NCBI GenBank assembly: GCA_037013495.1 | Contig: CM072803.1 | Location: 11,364,001-11,428,000, forward strand | DNA length: 64,000 bases | From: Hippophae tibetana | Lineage: Eukaryota > Streptophyta > Magnoliopsida > Rosales > Elaeagnaceae | Direction: 5' to 3' | Shown: piece by piece, positions 46,621 through 59,500 of the stretch | How positions within the stretch are numbered: the first letter of the stretch is position 1 | Layout: the number at the start of each line of letters is the position of its first letter | Position numbers and translations under genes: made by a program | The notes under the pieces: generated by a model | What the model saw: only the letters and a program-made list of their open reading frames with translations | Told to the model about the DNA's origin: nothing | The model's database searches: none

Positions 46621-46770
46621 TTTGGTATTTGATGTAAGAGAAAATTGATAATGTGTGTCTATGACTTTGATTTTTAAAAAATCAAGGTTATAGGGTTTTG
46701 GTCTCGGTTTTTTAAAAAAATCGAAACTAAAATTTTGAAATCATATGTATGTATTGTAGTAGCAGTGATG

Positions 46771-47612
46771 GGTTTTTTTTTTCTTCATTTTGACTTATAT
46801 ATAGCTTATACTATATGTAACATATGGAATTTTACTCGTTAGATTATAATAATTTAAATTAAGAAAAAAACTTTTATAATTAAATTAAATAAACCTCTAA
46901 TGTTCCGTTTACTTTGCAAACGTTCAGTGTAGTTCATACACTGAAACTTCTTGTTGGCATGATGAAGCCTAGAAGAATGTGTTTCCAAAAAGTATATTTG
47001 ATAATGAATTTGGATTCGCATATTTGATGAGTTATAAATTTTTTAAAATAATATTTTTTTAATTTAATTTTTAATTTTTCTTCTTTAATAATTAAAGTAT
47101 TTTAGTATGAATAATTATTTAAAAAATAATTAAAACTGAAAATAAATAAATAAATAATAATAATAATAATAACAACAACAAATAAAAAACATCTTAGTAA
47201 ACAATAAAATTTAGAAATTCTTATCAAACAATTTAGACGTATTTTGACTTTTCTAATCACTAATTAGAAAATGCTATAAAATGCATAGATGATTGTCTAA
47301 ATAAAAATAAAAATTTACAAAATCGAGTCAAGTCACAAGCTTAGAACTTGTAGGGGTATTTCCCACTTTATTCTGTATTTACTTTTTATCTTCTCTAGAT
47401 CCTCTTCACTTTTATCAAAATGATGACCACCAAAGATAAAGAAGGAAAACAGTATAAGTAACGAGGAGTATACTCTTATAAATAATTTTATTAATTATAA
47501 AACTACCGTTAACTTTGTTCCAAAACCAAAAATCATTAACTGAACAAAACTTATTTCGGAATGAATCAACATTGAACCTTTAAGGAATAAAATATAATAA
47601 AAAATGGTAAGT
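46771..47612. other. AT-rich intergenic DNA
   Basis: No gene recognised. Has an (AAT)n/(AAC)n microsatellite at about 47140-47180. Confidence 0.6.
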
Positions 47613-47617
47613 AAAAT

Positions 47618-48204
47618 TGTTGGTCCAATTATGTGTGCCACCAACAGCGTTAAAGATTGACATAAAATTCAACATTTAACATTCCAACAACAGCATCAAA
47701 GATTAATATAAAATTCAACATTCAATATTCGAGCAACAACAACAAAGATTGACATAAAATTCAATATTCAACAAAGATGGCATCGTCTGTGGAAAGAAAG
47801 AAAGAAAAAAAAGGAAGTAAAAAATGATAGGCTGTTTGAAGGATTCATTTCTTCTATAAAAAGCCTTAGCCTTAATCTCAAAAACATATCAGGAGCGGAA
47901 GAAAAGAAAACATAGAGAGTTTTTTGAGAGGAAAATTAAGAGAACCAATTTCTGAAGTTTTACCCATAAATTGAAGATACATATTTGTTGTATTTTTGTG
48001 AGGGATCCACCTAAAGGTGAAGTGTGAAATCTCATCTTATTATAGTGAAAGTTTAAGTGGCTTATGTGTCCCGTGGTTGTTACTTTCATTTTGAAAGGTT
48101 TTTCCACGCTAAAATCTTTGGTATTATTTTTATCTATTTTGATATGGGAAATTATCCTGGGTGTGTGAAATTTATTTCTTTACAACCATCTATTTTTCCT
48201 AACA
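47618..48204 (+). repeat. 5' LTR of the TNT1-like element
   Basis: Starts TGTTGGTCCAATTATGTG. Contains three AAAGATTGACATAAAATTCAAC-type units in tandem, a possible promoter repeat; the other LTR has two. Confidence 0.92.
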
Positions 48205-48310
48205 AAGTGTTATCAGAGCCAGGTTCTATTAAAAAAAAGTATTATTCGTCAGTACTATTCATCGTCAGAAAAGTGCCAAGCTCGGCAAAACTAGTTGACT
48301 GACGATTCAA

Positions 48311-49072
48311 ATGGAGGAGAGCACAGGTAATATGATAAAGTTGACCGCATTTAATTATGCAATTTGGAAGCCGAAGATGGGGGATCTTTTATACATTAAA
48401 GATCTATAAAAGCCAATTATAATGCCGAAGGAGAAAGAAGTAACCGGTGCAGACATTGAATGGGTCGTTCTGAACCAAAAGTGTGCTGCTCAAATCACAC
48501 AATGGATTGACAAGAGCATTTTTCAAAATTTTGCTAATGAACACGATGCTTACGTTCTTTGGCAAAAGTTGGAGAAAATGTATGTGAGGAAAACCGCATA
48601 GAATAAAGCTAATCTGATGCGACGATTAGTCAATTTGAAGTATAAAGACGGAAACAACGTATCAGAACATATGAGTGAGTTCCAAGGCATTGTAGATCAA
48701 CTAAACTCTATGAAGATGATCGTAGATGACGAGCTACAAGCGTTGTTGATCCTGAGCTCTCTACCAAAAAGTTGGGATACTCTAGTTGTGTCAGTTAGCA
48801 ACTCAGCACCTGATGGCAAGTTTACCATGGATATGGTAAAAGACAGAATGTTAAATGAAGAGTCTCGAAGAAAAGATGAAGGATATACCCCTGACACTGA
48901 AGCACTTGTCATGCAGAAACAAGGCAAGCAAGAATGGCACGGGAGAAGTAAAAGTAGAAATTCCCGTAACCAAAGTCAACAAAGAGGACGGTCGAAGTCT
49001 AGATCAAGGTATGATAAGAAGTGTCATCATATTGGCAAGCCTGGACACTTCATTCGGAATGTAGAAGGTTAA
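48311..49072 (+). pseudogene. Copia gag of the TNT1-like element
   Basis: ATG at 48311 begins MEESTGNMIKLTAFNYAIWK, as in TNT1-type gag. In-frame stops occur near 48407 and 48599; from 48617 the frame is open to 49072. SEHMSEFQGIVDQLNSMKM and LLILSSLPKSWDTL are the gag core, followed by an R/S-rich tail. The zinc knuckle reads CHHIGKPGHFIRNV, so one or two Cys ligands are lost. Confidence 0.85.
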
Positions 49073-51313
49073 AGGCGGAACAATCCAGAAATCAGGAAGC
49101 AGAAACCCGAACAAATGACACCACAACTGTCACTGAAGAAGTTGTCATTGTTCGAGATGCTGATTATGTCAATATTGCCTGCCAAGACACTACTTGGGTA
49201 GTTGACTCAGGTGCTTCCTATCATGTCACCTCACGACAAGAATTCTTCTCAACCTACACTCAAGGTGATTTTGGACGTGTGAGGATGAGAAATGATGATG
49301 CATCAAAAATTGTCGACATTGGCAATATTTATCTAGAGACTAATCTTGGATGCAAATTACTTCTGAAAGATGTGAGGCATGTTCCTGATATCCGCCTCAA
49401 TTTGATCTCTAACGGTATGCTTGATGATGATGGATACAATAATTATTTTGGTGAAGGAAAGTGGAAGCTCACCAAAGGCAATCTGGTAATAGCTAAAGGT
49501 AAGAAAGATACATCACTCTACATCACAGAAGCCAGACTGTGTAGAGGAGAAGTAAATACCACTAGGAAAGAAGTTCCTACCGAGCTATGGCATAAGCGAC
49601 TCGACCACATGAGTGAAAAAGGTCTCATAATTCTTTCCAAAAATGAGCTCTTGCCAGGAATGAAAGGTACGCTCTTGCAAACTTGTGTTGACTGTATTAT
49701 GAGAAAACAACATAGAGTTGCATTTCATAGTCTCACACCATCTAGAAAGGAAAATATTCTAGATTTAATACACACAGATGTCTATACAATGATTTGTAAG
49801 TCATTAGGAGATGCTCACTATTTTGTGACCTTTATTGATGACCATTCTAGAAAAGTATGGACTTTTGCTTTGAAAACTAAAGATTAAGTGCATTAAGTTT
49901 TCAAGCAGTTTCATGTAAAAGTGGAGAGAGAAATTGGTAGACATTTGAAATGTGTACGTGCAGATAATGGTGGTGAGTATCGTGGATCATTCAAGGAGTA
50001 CTGCAGAAGTTTTGGCATCAGGTTGGAAAAATTAGTACCAAAGACACCTCAACACAACGGTGTCGCATAGAGAATGAACATAACCATCTGTGAAAGAGTC
50101 AAATGTATGCTTTCAAATGCAAAACCGCCAAACTTCTTTTGGGGGGAGGCAATGAGGACAACAGTCGATTTGATCAACCTTTCTCCATTAGTTCCACTAA
50201 ACTATGATGTACCGGAAAGAGTTTGGACGGGGAAAGAAGTTTCTTACAAACACTTGAAAGTATTTGGCTGCAGAGCATTTGTTCACATCCCAAGAGATGA
50301 GCGATCCAAGTTGGATGGAAAAGCGAAACAATGTATCTTTATGGGATATGCCCATGAAGAATTTGGCTACAAACTTTGGGATCCTATTAGCAAAAGGATT
50401 TTCAGAAGCAGAGACGTGGTGTTTCTTGAAGACCAAACAATCAAGGATTTTGAGAAGTCTGAGAAACCACAGTCAAATGAAATTCCAGTTAATCTGGACA
50501 CAGTCTCTCCACCAATAAATCCTGATGACGGGGGAGTTACATCAGATACTGATAATGTTAATCCATCAGCTGGCAGTTCAGAACCAGAACAAGTCCAACT
50601 AGAAGTACAGATAAGGAGATCTGCACGAGTATGACAACCAAGTCGTATATATTCTCCTAACGAGTATATGATGCTCACTGAAGGGGGAGAACTAGAGAGT
50701 TACGACGAAGCTATCACTGATCAACATAAGACTGAGTGGTTTAAAGCCATGCAGGAAGAAATGAAATCTTTGCATGAGAACCGCACTTTTGACATGATGA
50801 AACTACCACAGGGAAGAAAAGCTCTCAAGAACAAGTGGGTGTATAGAATCAAAAGTGAAGAAGGCAGCTCGCAACCACGTTACAAAGCAAGATTGGTTGT
50901 GAAAGGATTCGAGCAGAAGAAGGGCGTTGACTTCGATGAAATATTCTCACCAGTAGTTAAAATGTCTTCAATCCGAGTTGTTCTTGGTTTGGTAGCCAGC
51001 CTTAATTTGGAGGTTGAACAACTTGACATAAAGACTGCATTCTTACATGGTGATCTTGGTGAAGAAATCTATATGGAGCAACCCGAAGGTTTCCAAGTCA
51101 AAAGCAAAGAGAAGTTGGTATGTAGACTAAAGAAGAGCTCGTATGGTCTGAAGCAAGCACCAAGGCAGTGGTACAAAAAGTTTGACTCATTCATGAAGAA
51201 AAATTAATACAACAGAACGACAGCTGATCACTGCGTCTTCATCAAGAAATTCTCTGATGGTGATTTTATTATTCTTTTGCTTTATGTTGATGATATATTA
51301 ATTATGGGTCAAA
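49021..51313 (+). pseudogene. Copia pol (protease, integrase, RT) of the TNT1-like element
   Basis: One frame with stops at 49885, 50068, 50632 and 51205. Protease WVVDSGASYHVTS, HHCC region ELWHKRLDHMSEKG...CVDCIMRKQ, and integrase LIHTDVY and VRADNGGEY. The third integrase catalytic residue is replaced by the stop at 50068 (NGVA*RMN where relatives have NGVAER). RT contains KNKWVYRIKSEEG, QLDIKTAFLHGDLGEEIYME, SSYGLKQAPRQWYKKF and LLYVDDILIMG, after which the sequence jumps to RNase H. Confidence 0.88.
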
Positions 51314-51349
51314 TATGGTTGTTATTGTTTATGCTTTGGTAATAATAAA

Positions 51350-51829
51350 TCTATATTAGAAGAATATACAGATTCAGATATGGTTGGTAACGTAGATATG
51401 AGGAAATCTATATCCGGATACCTAATAACATTTGGAGGGGGAGTTGTTTCATGGCAATCACGATTACAAAAGTTTATTGCCTTGAGTACCACAGAAGCAG
51501 AGTACATTGTAATCACTGAAAGTTCTAAGGAGATCCTGTGGATGAAAAAGTTCCTACAAGAATTGCATCAGAAACAAGAAAACTATGTTCTTTATTACGA
51601 CAATCAGAGTGCAATTCATCTTAGCAAGAACCCAACCTTCCACTCAAGATCCAAACACATTGACGTAAGGTATCATTGGATTCGTGATGTGTTGGAACAT
51701 AAACTATTGCAAGTTGAGAAGGTTCACACCAATGATAACGGGGCAGATATGATGACAAAGACCGTGACTAGAGAAAAACTTGCTATATGTAGAACGATTA
51801 TAGGTGTGAAAGAGCCATGTCCCACATAA
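51350..51829 (+). pseudogene. Copia RNase H of the TNT1-like element
   Basis: Open from 51380: VGNVDMRKSISGYLITFGGG, FIALSTTEAEYIVITESSKE, DNQSAIHLSKNPTFHSRSKH and MMTKTVTREKL. The RT C-terminal segment expected between YVDD and this domain is deleted (about 51313-51350), in a different frame from pol. Confidence 0.88.
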
Positions 51830-51845
51830 GGTGGAGGGGGAGATT

Positions 51846-52397
51846 TGCTGGTCCAATTATGTGGGCCAGCAGCAGCAAAGATTGACATAAAATTCAACAT
51901 TCAACATTCCAACAGCAACAGCAAAGATTGACATAAAATTCAACATTGAACAAAGATGACATCGTCTGTGGGAAGAAAGAAAGAAAAAAAAGGAAGTAAA
52001 AAAGGATAGGTTGTTTGAAGGATTCATTTCTTCTATAAAAGGCCTTAGCCTTAATCTCAAAAACATATCAGAAGCGGAAGAAAAGAAAACATAGAGAGTT
52101 TTCTAAGAGAGTTTTTTTAGAGGAAAATTAAGAGAGCCAATTTGTGAAGTTTTACCCATAAATTGAAGATACATATTTGTTGTATTTTTGTGAGAGATCC
52201 ACCTAAAAGTAAAGTGTGTAATCTATCTTATTATAGTAGAAGTTTAAGTGACTTACAGGTCTCGTGGTTGTTACTTTCATTTTGAAAGGTTTTTCCACGC
52301 CAAAATCTTTGATATTATTTTTATTCTATTTTAATTTGAGAAATTATCCTGGGTGTGTAGAATTTATTTCTTTACAAACATCTATTTTTCTCCAACA
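51846..52397 (+). repeat. 3' LTR of the TNT1-like element
   Basis: Starts TGCTGGTCCAATTATGTG and ends CTCCAACA. One 22-bp AAAGATTGACATAAAATTCAAC-type unit shorter than the 5' LTR, and has a duplicated GAGAGTTTT block. Confidence 0.92.
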
Positions 52398-52402
52398 AAA
52401 AT

Positions 52403-53518
52403 ATAATAGGATGTGTGAAAATTAGAATTAAATTATTGGGAAAAAGGTTATGAATCAAAGTATAAAAATTATAAAAATAAAGGATTAAATTATAAAAAAA
52501 ACAATAAGGAGATTAAAATGTAGAATGTGAAAATATTTAAGGACTATTTATATAGTTTATTCTAAAACAAAGACAAGAAAAAAGAAACCATCTTTTTTCA
52601 AGAAAAAAAAGTTTCCCTATACATAAAATAAAATTAGGAAGAAAAATATAATATTTTAAATAAATTAACAATTTGTAATAAAGTAATTTAGGAATTAAAA
52701 CTAGGGACGAATATTTTAACTATAGATAACTGAAACTGTGATTATCCATAAAAATTTGAAGATTTGTTTTTAAATAATCACAATCAATAAGACATCAAAA
52801 CTATGATTAACCAAAATCGAACATATATTAATATATATATATATATATAATTATATAAAAAAATATAATTTTAATAATTAAATTAAATTTTATTTATTTT
52901 ACTTAAAAATATATATTAAATAATTAAATAATAATTAATGTTAATATTTTAAATAATATAGTAAAGTAGGAATTAAATTAATATTAAATTTTTAAAAAAT
53001 TGAATATATTTTTGAATAAATTTTAAAAAATAAGAAACCTTAAACCGTAGATAAATTAATATCGATTAATAAGTGATGGTTATTAATCGAATATATCTAA
53101 AATTAATATAAAATAATTAGGATTATTAATATAACCGTGTTTGTGTTACATTCAACTTGTCATGTTTGTGTAGTAACGATGTCAGGTACACGTTCCATCA
53201 TTTTAAAAAAATGAAAATATATTATTTTAAGAAGATAATGGTTTGTTAAGTGCTCATGTGCAAGTAATTGATCAAATAATAATAATAATAAAATATTAAT
53301 TAGATAATTTATCTTAAGTTGTCGTAACGTGTTTGACTCTCATGAGACCAACTATGCGTTCTGCCAAAATCGTTTCGTTTTATTTGGTCTCTTGTCTCGT
53401 CATATTTACTTATCCATTGTCATAGATTAAGCAGTTTCCTGATTATTGATTCCATCTATACTTACTCGGACTTCTCCTGTTGCTCATAATCAGAAAAGGA
53501 ATGGGGTTAACAACATTC
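52403..53518. other. Intergenic DNA and CHUP1 3' flank
   Basis: AT-rich with (TA)n at about 52828-52848 and (AAT)n at about 53276-53290. The part nearest 53518 should include the CHUP1 3' UTR (minus strand). No other gene recognised. Confidence 0.6.
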
Positions 53519-56500
53519 TTATAATTCAATATTGTTATCTTTTACTTTTGCATGGATACGGCTTCTTAGTTCTTCAAACGCCTTCATACTTTCTGCATCA
53601 AAGCCACCAGCAAACTGGAAACAGAGGTCCAAAGTCAGCATGCCAGATTTTTGATGGCATTTCATAGTTGAGTACTTAATACCAAAATAATGAAAAGGTA
53701 TTCAAGGGCATTCTTTAGAGAGGGAGAGAATCATGTTGGTTTAGCTTCTCTTAACTTGTACTTCTGTTAAACGGGGTTTTAAACTTGAGCCATTAAAAAA
53801 AAAGTTGTTTCAAGAAGAAACATATATTATATCAGCAAGCACAAAATGTACTTCCTGAGTCCTGAAAGTGCTTCTAATAAATTCGTTCTTGTTTGGTTCT
53901 TATAGGTTTTTTTTGCTACAAGAAGCGCTTTTCTAGGATTCTAGAAGCAGAAAAAATAGACTCTTAAATCATATTCATAACAAGAAATGTTCCAACTTAA
54001 GCAACAGGTTGAGATTTTCAGTTTATAATATAAAGCAGATTTTAATTATCAGTGCAAGGAAAGCCACTAAGGATCATACCTGATGAACACGGAAAGCAAA
54101 GCGCACGCCTTGCAACACTAAAAACTCTCTGTTTGGTTCGTTCTCAGGTCCACTCAGTGCATCGAGTTCTGAGGCCACACGTTTCATATACTTCCTTGCT
54201 AATTGTACTGATGAGAGCTTGATCTGGAATAAAAAAAATACGTGATGTTAGTCAATTTATCACTCATTGGAGTACAAACAGGCATCTCATTCACTGTAAC
54301 ATGGAGTGTTAGGATTGCAAGACAAATCTGTCAAAAGACTGCATAATCTATGAATTGCAACATTTTTATTTTGTTCCCTACATGACTTTAGTTCAGGTTA
54401 TATTTGCAGCTATCAAGGTAATTATAAGATTCTGTAGGAGGAAGTTTCACAGTTCGAACCTTACTAGATGGTTATCAGAGATTGGTGAAATTGGCCCAAA
54501 TTCAGTGGTTCCGATAAAGTATAACATATACATTACCTACATATGTATATAACATGACTCATGTATATCCTTACACAGTTAAATAGAGGAAAAAGTATTC
54601 TAGAAGTCACTTTGTTTATGTCATTTGGACATTTTAGTCACCTAATTTTTACAAGAGATACATAAATCACTCGATTTTTAAAATTAATACACTTTAATCA
54701 CATAATTTCAAAGTTATATGACTAAAATGTCTTTTTCTACCATAAAAAAAAAGCACTTTAATCACATAACTTTAAGATTATGTGATTAAAGTGTCCTAAT
54801 TTTAAAAATCGAATGAATGATGTATCCCCTTATAAAAATCATGTGACGAAAGTATTATAATGACATAAACAAAATAAATTCAAAAACTTACCACCTATTA
54901 ATATATAGTATATACATTTGTAAAGTTACGATGGTATACATTTTCAAACCAACAATTTTGGCACCAATTTCATTTAAACTCCAAAAACATGTTATTTTGT
55001 GACTCAAACTCAAGTTTTAAAGTTGAATGAAAACTTTTTCCCAATTTTATGATTGGTTCAATGATTCAAACAAGATTTATAGACCATACTAATCTGAAAC
55101 TTTTTAGCAAAATTAACTTGGGTTGAGTTACGGACTAAACGTTTCGCGATTCTATCCAAAATGTACAACCAATTTACAGCCCCAAAAACATTCTCTATCT
55201 TGAATCTCTACTGCACTGTAGAAAGCCGGAATATTATATCTAATAATCCTATGTCGTTCGGAACCAAAAAACAGAAACAAAAGTAAAGAATTTTTTGAAC
55301 AGAGAGTTTGTATAGAAAGTAAAAATAGAGAGAGTTGTATTATTGTTTTTAATGACTGAGACCATTGCTTCTATACAGAAAAAAATCAAAAAAGCTATTG
55401 GAGATGGAAACATGAGAGAAAGTAATGGTGAAAAAATAAAATGTCAAGAGTGGAAGGAAACGTGAAAGAGTTGATAAAAAACAACTCAATCTAACAAATT
55501 GAATCTTCTCTAACTAGTTCAGTAAAATACTTAATTTTAAATTAAAAATAAATAAATAAATAAAATATATGTAAAAAAAAGTGTGTGCCACCTCACTATA
55601 CTCGCACTCGGACTTGGCTCTATTGGTAGCAGTAACGCTCGCGCTTGTGAGAGGTAAACCAACAATTGCCTATCTTCTCTCCTTTCCACAAAAGTAGGTA
55701 CTCTTTCGAGCCCAATCCCAAGTCTCAACTTTGTTGAAAAATTACGTAAATTCTCGATAAATCAAATTTATGAGAAAGCAAAAATAGAAAAAATAACACA
55801 TAAATTTGATAACGAAGTTCGGTCAATCTTGCTTACGTCTCTAGACCTGTTACAGATCTTTTTACTCAAAGGGGAGAAATTATAAAAAGTGTTTACAACA
55901 CTCACAATTCACAACTCACAACCCAATTACACCCAAAAAAATTGCTCTCAATTTTCTCACTAAAGTTTTTTTTTTCTCTAAGTTTTTCTCTCAATTGGAA
56001 TGAACATTTGGATTATAGATTCATTACAATTATACATCTATTTATAGAAAAATTCACTCCTTGAATTGCTCCTTAAATTAAGAGTTCCTTGAACTACTCC
56101 TTCAATTAAGCATTGATTTACTCCTCAAATTAAAGATGACCACTCCTTGATTTGCTCCTTGATTTGCTCCTTAAATTAAGGACATTTATAGCAATCTCCA
56201 ACAATCTCCCACTTGAAGACTGATTTCAATCTGTCTTCACACCTCAATCAATGCAACAACTTTTCTAGTCTTGTTACTCTAGCAGACCAATTGAAGTTGA
56301 ACACAACTTTAATTTCATGGTAAGCTCCAACTTGCTGGCATCTCGAGTCTAACAAGCTTCATCATAGCATTCAGGCTCCCCTCCATCAGTCAGCAACATA
56401 TAGTTCATGTATTTCCTGTTAAGTACATGAGGTCGAGAAGTTCTTCTCAATATAGAAGCTGTAGTAGGAGGTTGTGGTGTGTCAGATTGCTGCACATTGC

Positions 56501-59500
56501 TCTGTCCAACGAGTTCCTCTGGCTGAGGACTTGTTACACTTGGTTCCTTCGCAGAACTATCTGAGACATCATCTGCATCTACAAATACTGACTCATTCTA
56601 CTTTAAGTCGTTGGTGTCTGTTTTATGCATGTCCTTATACATCACTCTTTCATTGAAAATCACATCTCTGCTACGGATCACTTTCTTATTTTCGTCATCC
56701 CAAATGCGGTAGTCAAACTCATCCTCACCATAGCCGATGAAGGTGTATTTCTTGGATTTGGGATCAAGTTTATTCCTGCCTTGATCCTTGATCATTGATA
56801 TACACAAATGCTACACAATCGAAAACTTTTAGATGTGATAGTTTTACCTCTTTTTCGCTCCATACCTCCTCTGGTATTATGTGCTCCAATGGAACAGATG
56901 GGCCTCAATTGATTAAATAAGCTACCGTGTTGAGTGCTTATGCCCAGAACTGCTTCTGTAGACCTGATTGTATACGAATGTTTCTAGCTCTTTCTATCAA
57001 CGTTCGGTTCATACGCTCAACTACACCATTGTGTTAAGGCGTGCCTAGCACAGTTCTTTCCATTATGATCCTATGCTCATAGCAAATATTTTTGAATCTA
57101 ATGTCTTCATATTCACCACATTGTCGGTTCTGACTTTTTTGATCTTCAAACTTGTCTCATTTTCAACCATAGCTTTCCATCTTCTGAAAGCTTCAAATAT
57201 TTCAGACTTATTCTTTAGAAAGTAAACCCATACCTTCCGAGAGTGATCATCGATGAAAGTCACGTAGTAGTATTTCCCACTGTTGAAGGATTGTATTGTC
57301 CCACATCGACTAGGCGTTCGGCTGTAGTGTAGTTTATAAGTGTGGGCAATCCTTAACTCAATGAGATCTTATTGGGTTGAGTTAGACCTTGGGCTTATAT
57401 AACATGGTATCAAAGCTAGGCCCTGAGTTCATCGTGGTTTGTGGCCTTCGTTGCCCCTGTCCGATGTGAGGGGGGGTGTTGAAGGATTATATTGTCCCAC
57501 ATCGACTAGGCGTTCGGCTGTAGTGCAGTTTATAAGTGTGGACAATCCTTAACTCAATGAGATCTTATTGGGTTAAGTTAGGCCTTGGGCTTATATAACA
57601 TGGTATCAGAGCTAGGCCTTGAGTTCATCGTGGTTTGTGGCCTTCGTTGCCCCTGTCCGATGTGAGGGGGGGTGTTGAAGGATTGTATTGTCCCACATCG
57701 ACTAGGCGTTCGACTGTAGTGCAGTTTATAAGTGTGGGCAATCCTTAACTCAATGAGATCTTATTGAGTTGAGTTAGGCCTTGGGCTTATATAACACCCA
57801 CCAATGGATGAGACAATTGTTGGTCCCTAAACATCAGAGTGAATAAGCTCTAGCCTTTCCTTCTTTAGGATTCTGCCACTTGTTTGAAAGTTAACTCTCT
57901 TTTGCTTTCCAAGTATGCAATCTTCGCACATGTCTATCTCTGCAGACTGTAAACCTGGAAGTTTTCCCTTCAAGTGCATAATCTTCATCCCCTTCTCACT
58001 CATGTGGCCTAGTCTCTGGTGCCACAGATTTGGTGTTTCATTACCTGCTGCAACTATGATTGAACAACGTGCCCCTGCTGTCATGTAAAAAGTATCACTC
58101 TTCTTGCCTTGAGCAACCATCATTGCACCCTTTGAAATCTTCCAATCATCACCATGGAAGATCATAATGTAGCCTTCACTAGCCAATTGCCCTACTGGGA
58201 TTAAGTTCTTTCTTAGGTCAGGAATATGCCTGACATCCTTCAGTTCCCAAACAGACCCGTTCAACTTAATCTTCACTACACCTTTGCCAATAATAACACC
58301 CGGTTGATCATCACCAAGATATACCTTTCTAAGGTTTCTGGGGACATATTTCTCGAAGAATTCTTTCTGTGAAGTAACATGGAATGGTGGTCCAAAGTCT
58401 AACACCCAAGATTCTTCGTTGCTCTCCAAAAAGCATATCAATGCATCATTTCCTCCTGAGGTGAAAGTAACATTTGCCTTTTCCTTCACTTTTTGGTCCT
58501 TCGGTGCACTCTTGCATTAATTTTTGTAGTGTTCGATTCTCCCACAATTCCAACACTTGATAGTCTTCGAGCTATAGGAATTATTGGGATTCTCATATTT
58601 GGACCTCTTGTCCTTTGATCTACCTTGGTAGTCTGTTATGCTATATTCATTCCCTCTGGTTGAATTTCTCCCTCTTAACTTTGTATGCAAAACTGAAGAG
58701 GTTGACGATTCACCCGACTCTCTACGTCGGATCTCTTCACTGAGAACCAGATCACGAACATCGTCAAATTTTAACTTATTACTTCCTAACGAGCTATTCA
58801 CAGTTGTGATAGTAGTATTTCAGCTTTCTGGTAGAGAAGACAAAAGTATCAATGCTCGTACTTCTTCATCGAATTCAATTTCAACTGAACTCAATTGGGT
58901 TGTGACTGTGTTGAGTTCATTAAGATGTTGAGCTACCGATGTGTCTTCCGTCATCCATAAATTGAACAAACGCTTCATCAAGTGCACTTTGTTTGAGGCT
59001 GATGGCTTCTCATAATATTCGAGAAAGTTTTCATAAGACCCATTATGGTCTTTTCCTTTACTATGTTGAAAGCAACATTGCGGAATAGCGTCAATCGAAT
59101 AAATCTGAGGACTTGTCTGTCTAGAAGATTCAAATCTTCCTTCATAGCCTCTGGCTTCTTCCCTGAGAGAGGTTGATACAAATAATCCTCTATCTGTATT
59201 TTTCAAAACCTGAAATTTGTGCCATCGAATTTCTCGAGTTTCACCTTTCTTTCATCTACGGTCATTGCTCTCACTCAAATCTGACTTCCTTCAAATTGTT
59301 TCTGACTATTTTTACAAACCACCGTGTATTAGAAAACCTCCGTCAACAAACAAATATTGTCGACTAATTTTACTATTCACGTGAATAGTAACCTTGCAAA
59401 AAATTGACAAAAATCACCACAAAAAGCTTTGATACCAGTTGTTGGGAAATTACGCAAATTCTCAATAAGCTAGATTTATGAGAAAGAAAAAATAACACAA

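Larger units (their letters stand above)
40071..46767. mobile_element. CACTA-like transposon carrying fragments of three host genes
   Basis: The right end in reverse complement is CACTGCTACTACAATACATA; the left end is CATTATTACAAAAAATATAT. Both continue into ATATG(G/A)TTTC. Outside lies a perfect 3-bp duplication ATG (40068-40070 and 46768-46770), as CACTA transposition makes. Subterminal regions repeat GGTCATA/GACCATA and GGTTATAG motifs. No transposase is seen. Removing the nested copia (43369-45966) and solo LTR (41576-42286) leaves about 3.4 kb, with minus-strand fragments of ribosomal protein L26, phosphoglycerate dehydrogenase and an SKU5-like oxidase. Confidence 0.75.
47618..52397 (+). 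mobile_element. TNT1-like copia element
   Basis: LTRs 47618-48204 and 51846-52397, with a perfect AAAAT target duplication (47613-47617 and 52398-52402). Primer-site-like TGTTATCAGAGCC at about 48208 and purine tract GGTGGAGGGGGAGAT before the 3' LTR. Gag with a zinc knuckle, protease, integrase, RT and RNase H on the + strand in copia order. Pol stays in one frame but has four stops, and RT has lost its C-terminal part. Similar in style to the Tork/TNT1 lineage. Confidence 0.93.

Noticed and set aside
50197..50678. Minus-strand open frames over the TNT1-like pol
   Set aside because: Shadows of the + strand integrase and linker.
55100..55731. Host intron sequence alone between CHUP1 exons
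   Set aside because: It matches 61480-62100 in order and orientation, so it is LTR sequence of the outer element.
57405..57420. tRNA gene suggested by the TGGTATCAGAGC motif
   Set aside because: It is the tRNA-Met primer-binding site following an LTR; no cloverleaf is present.
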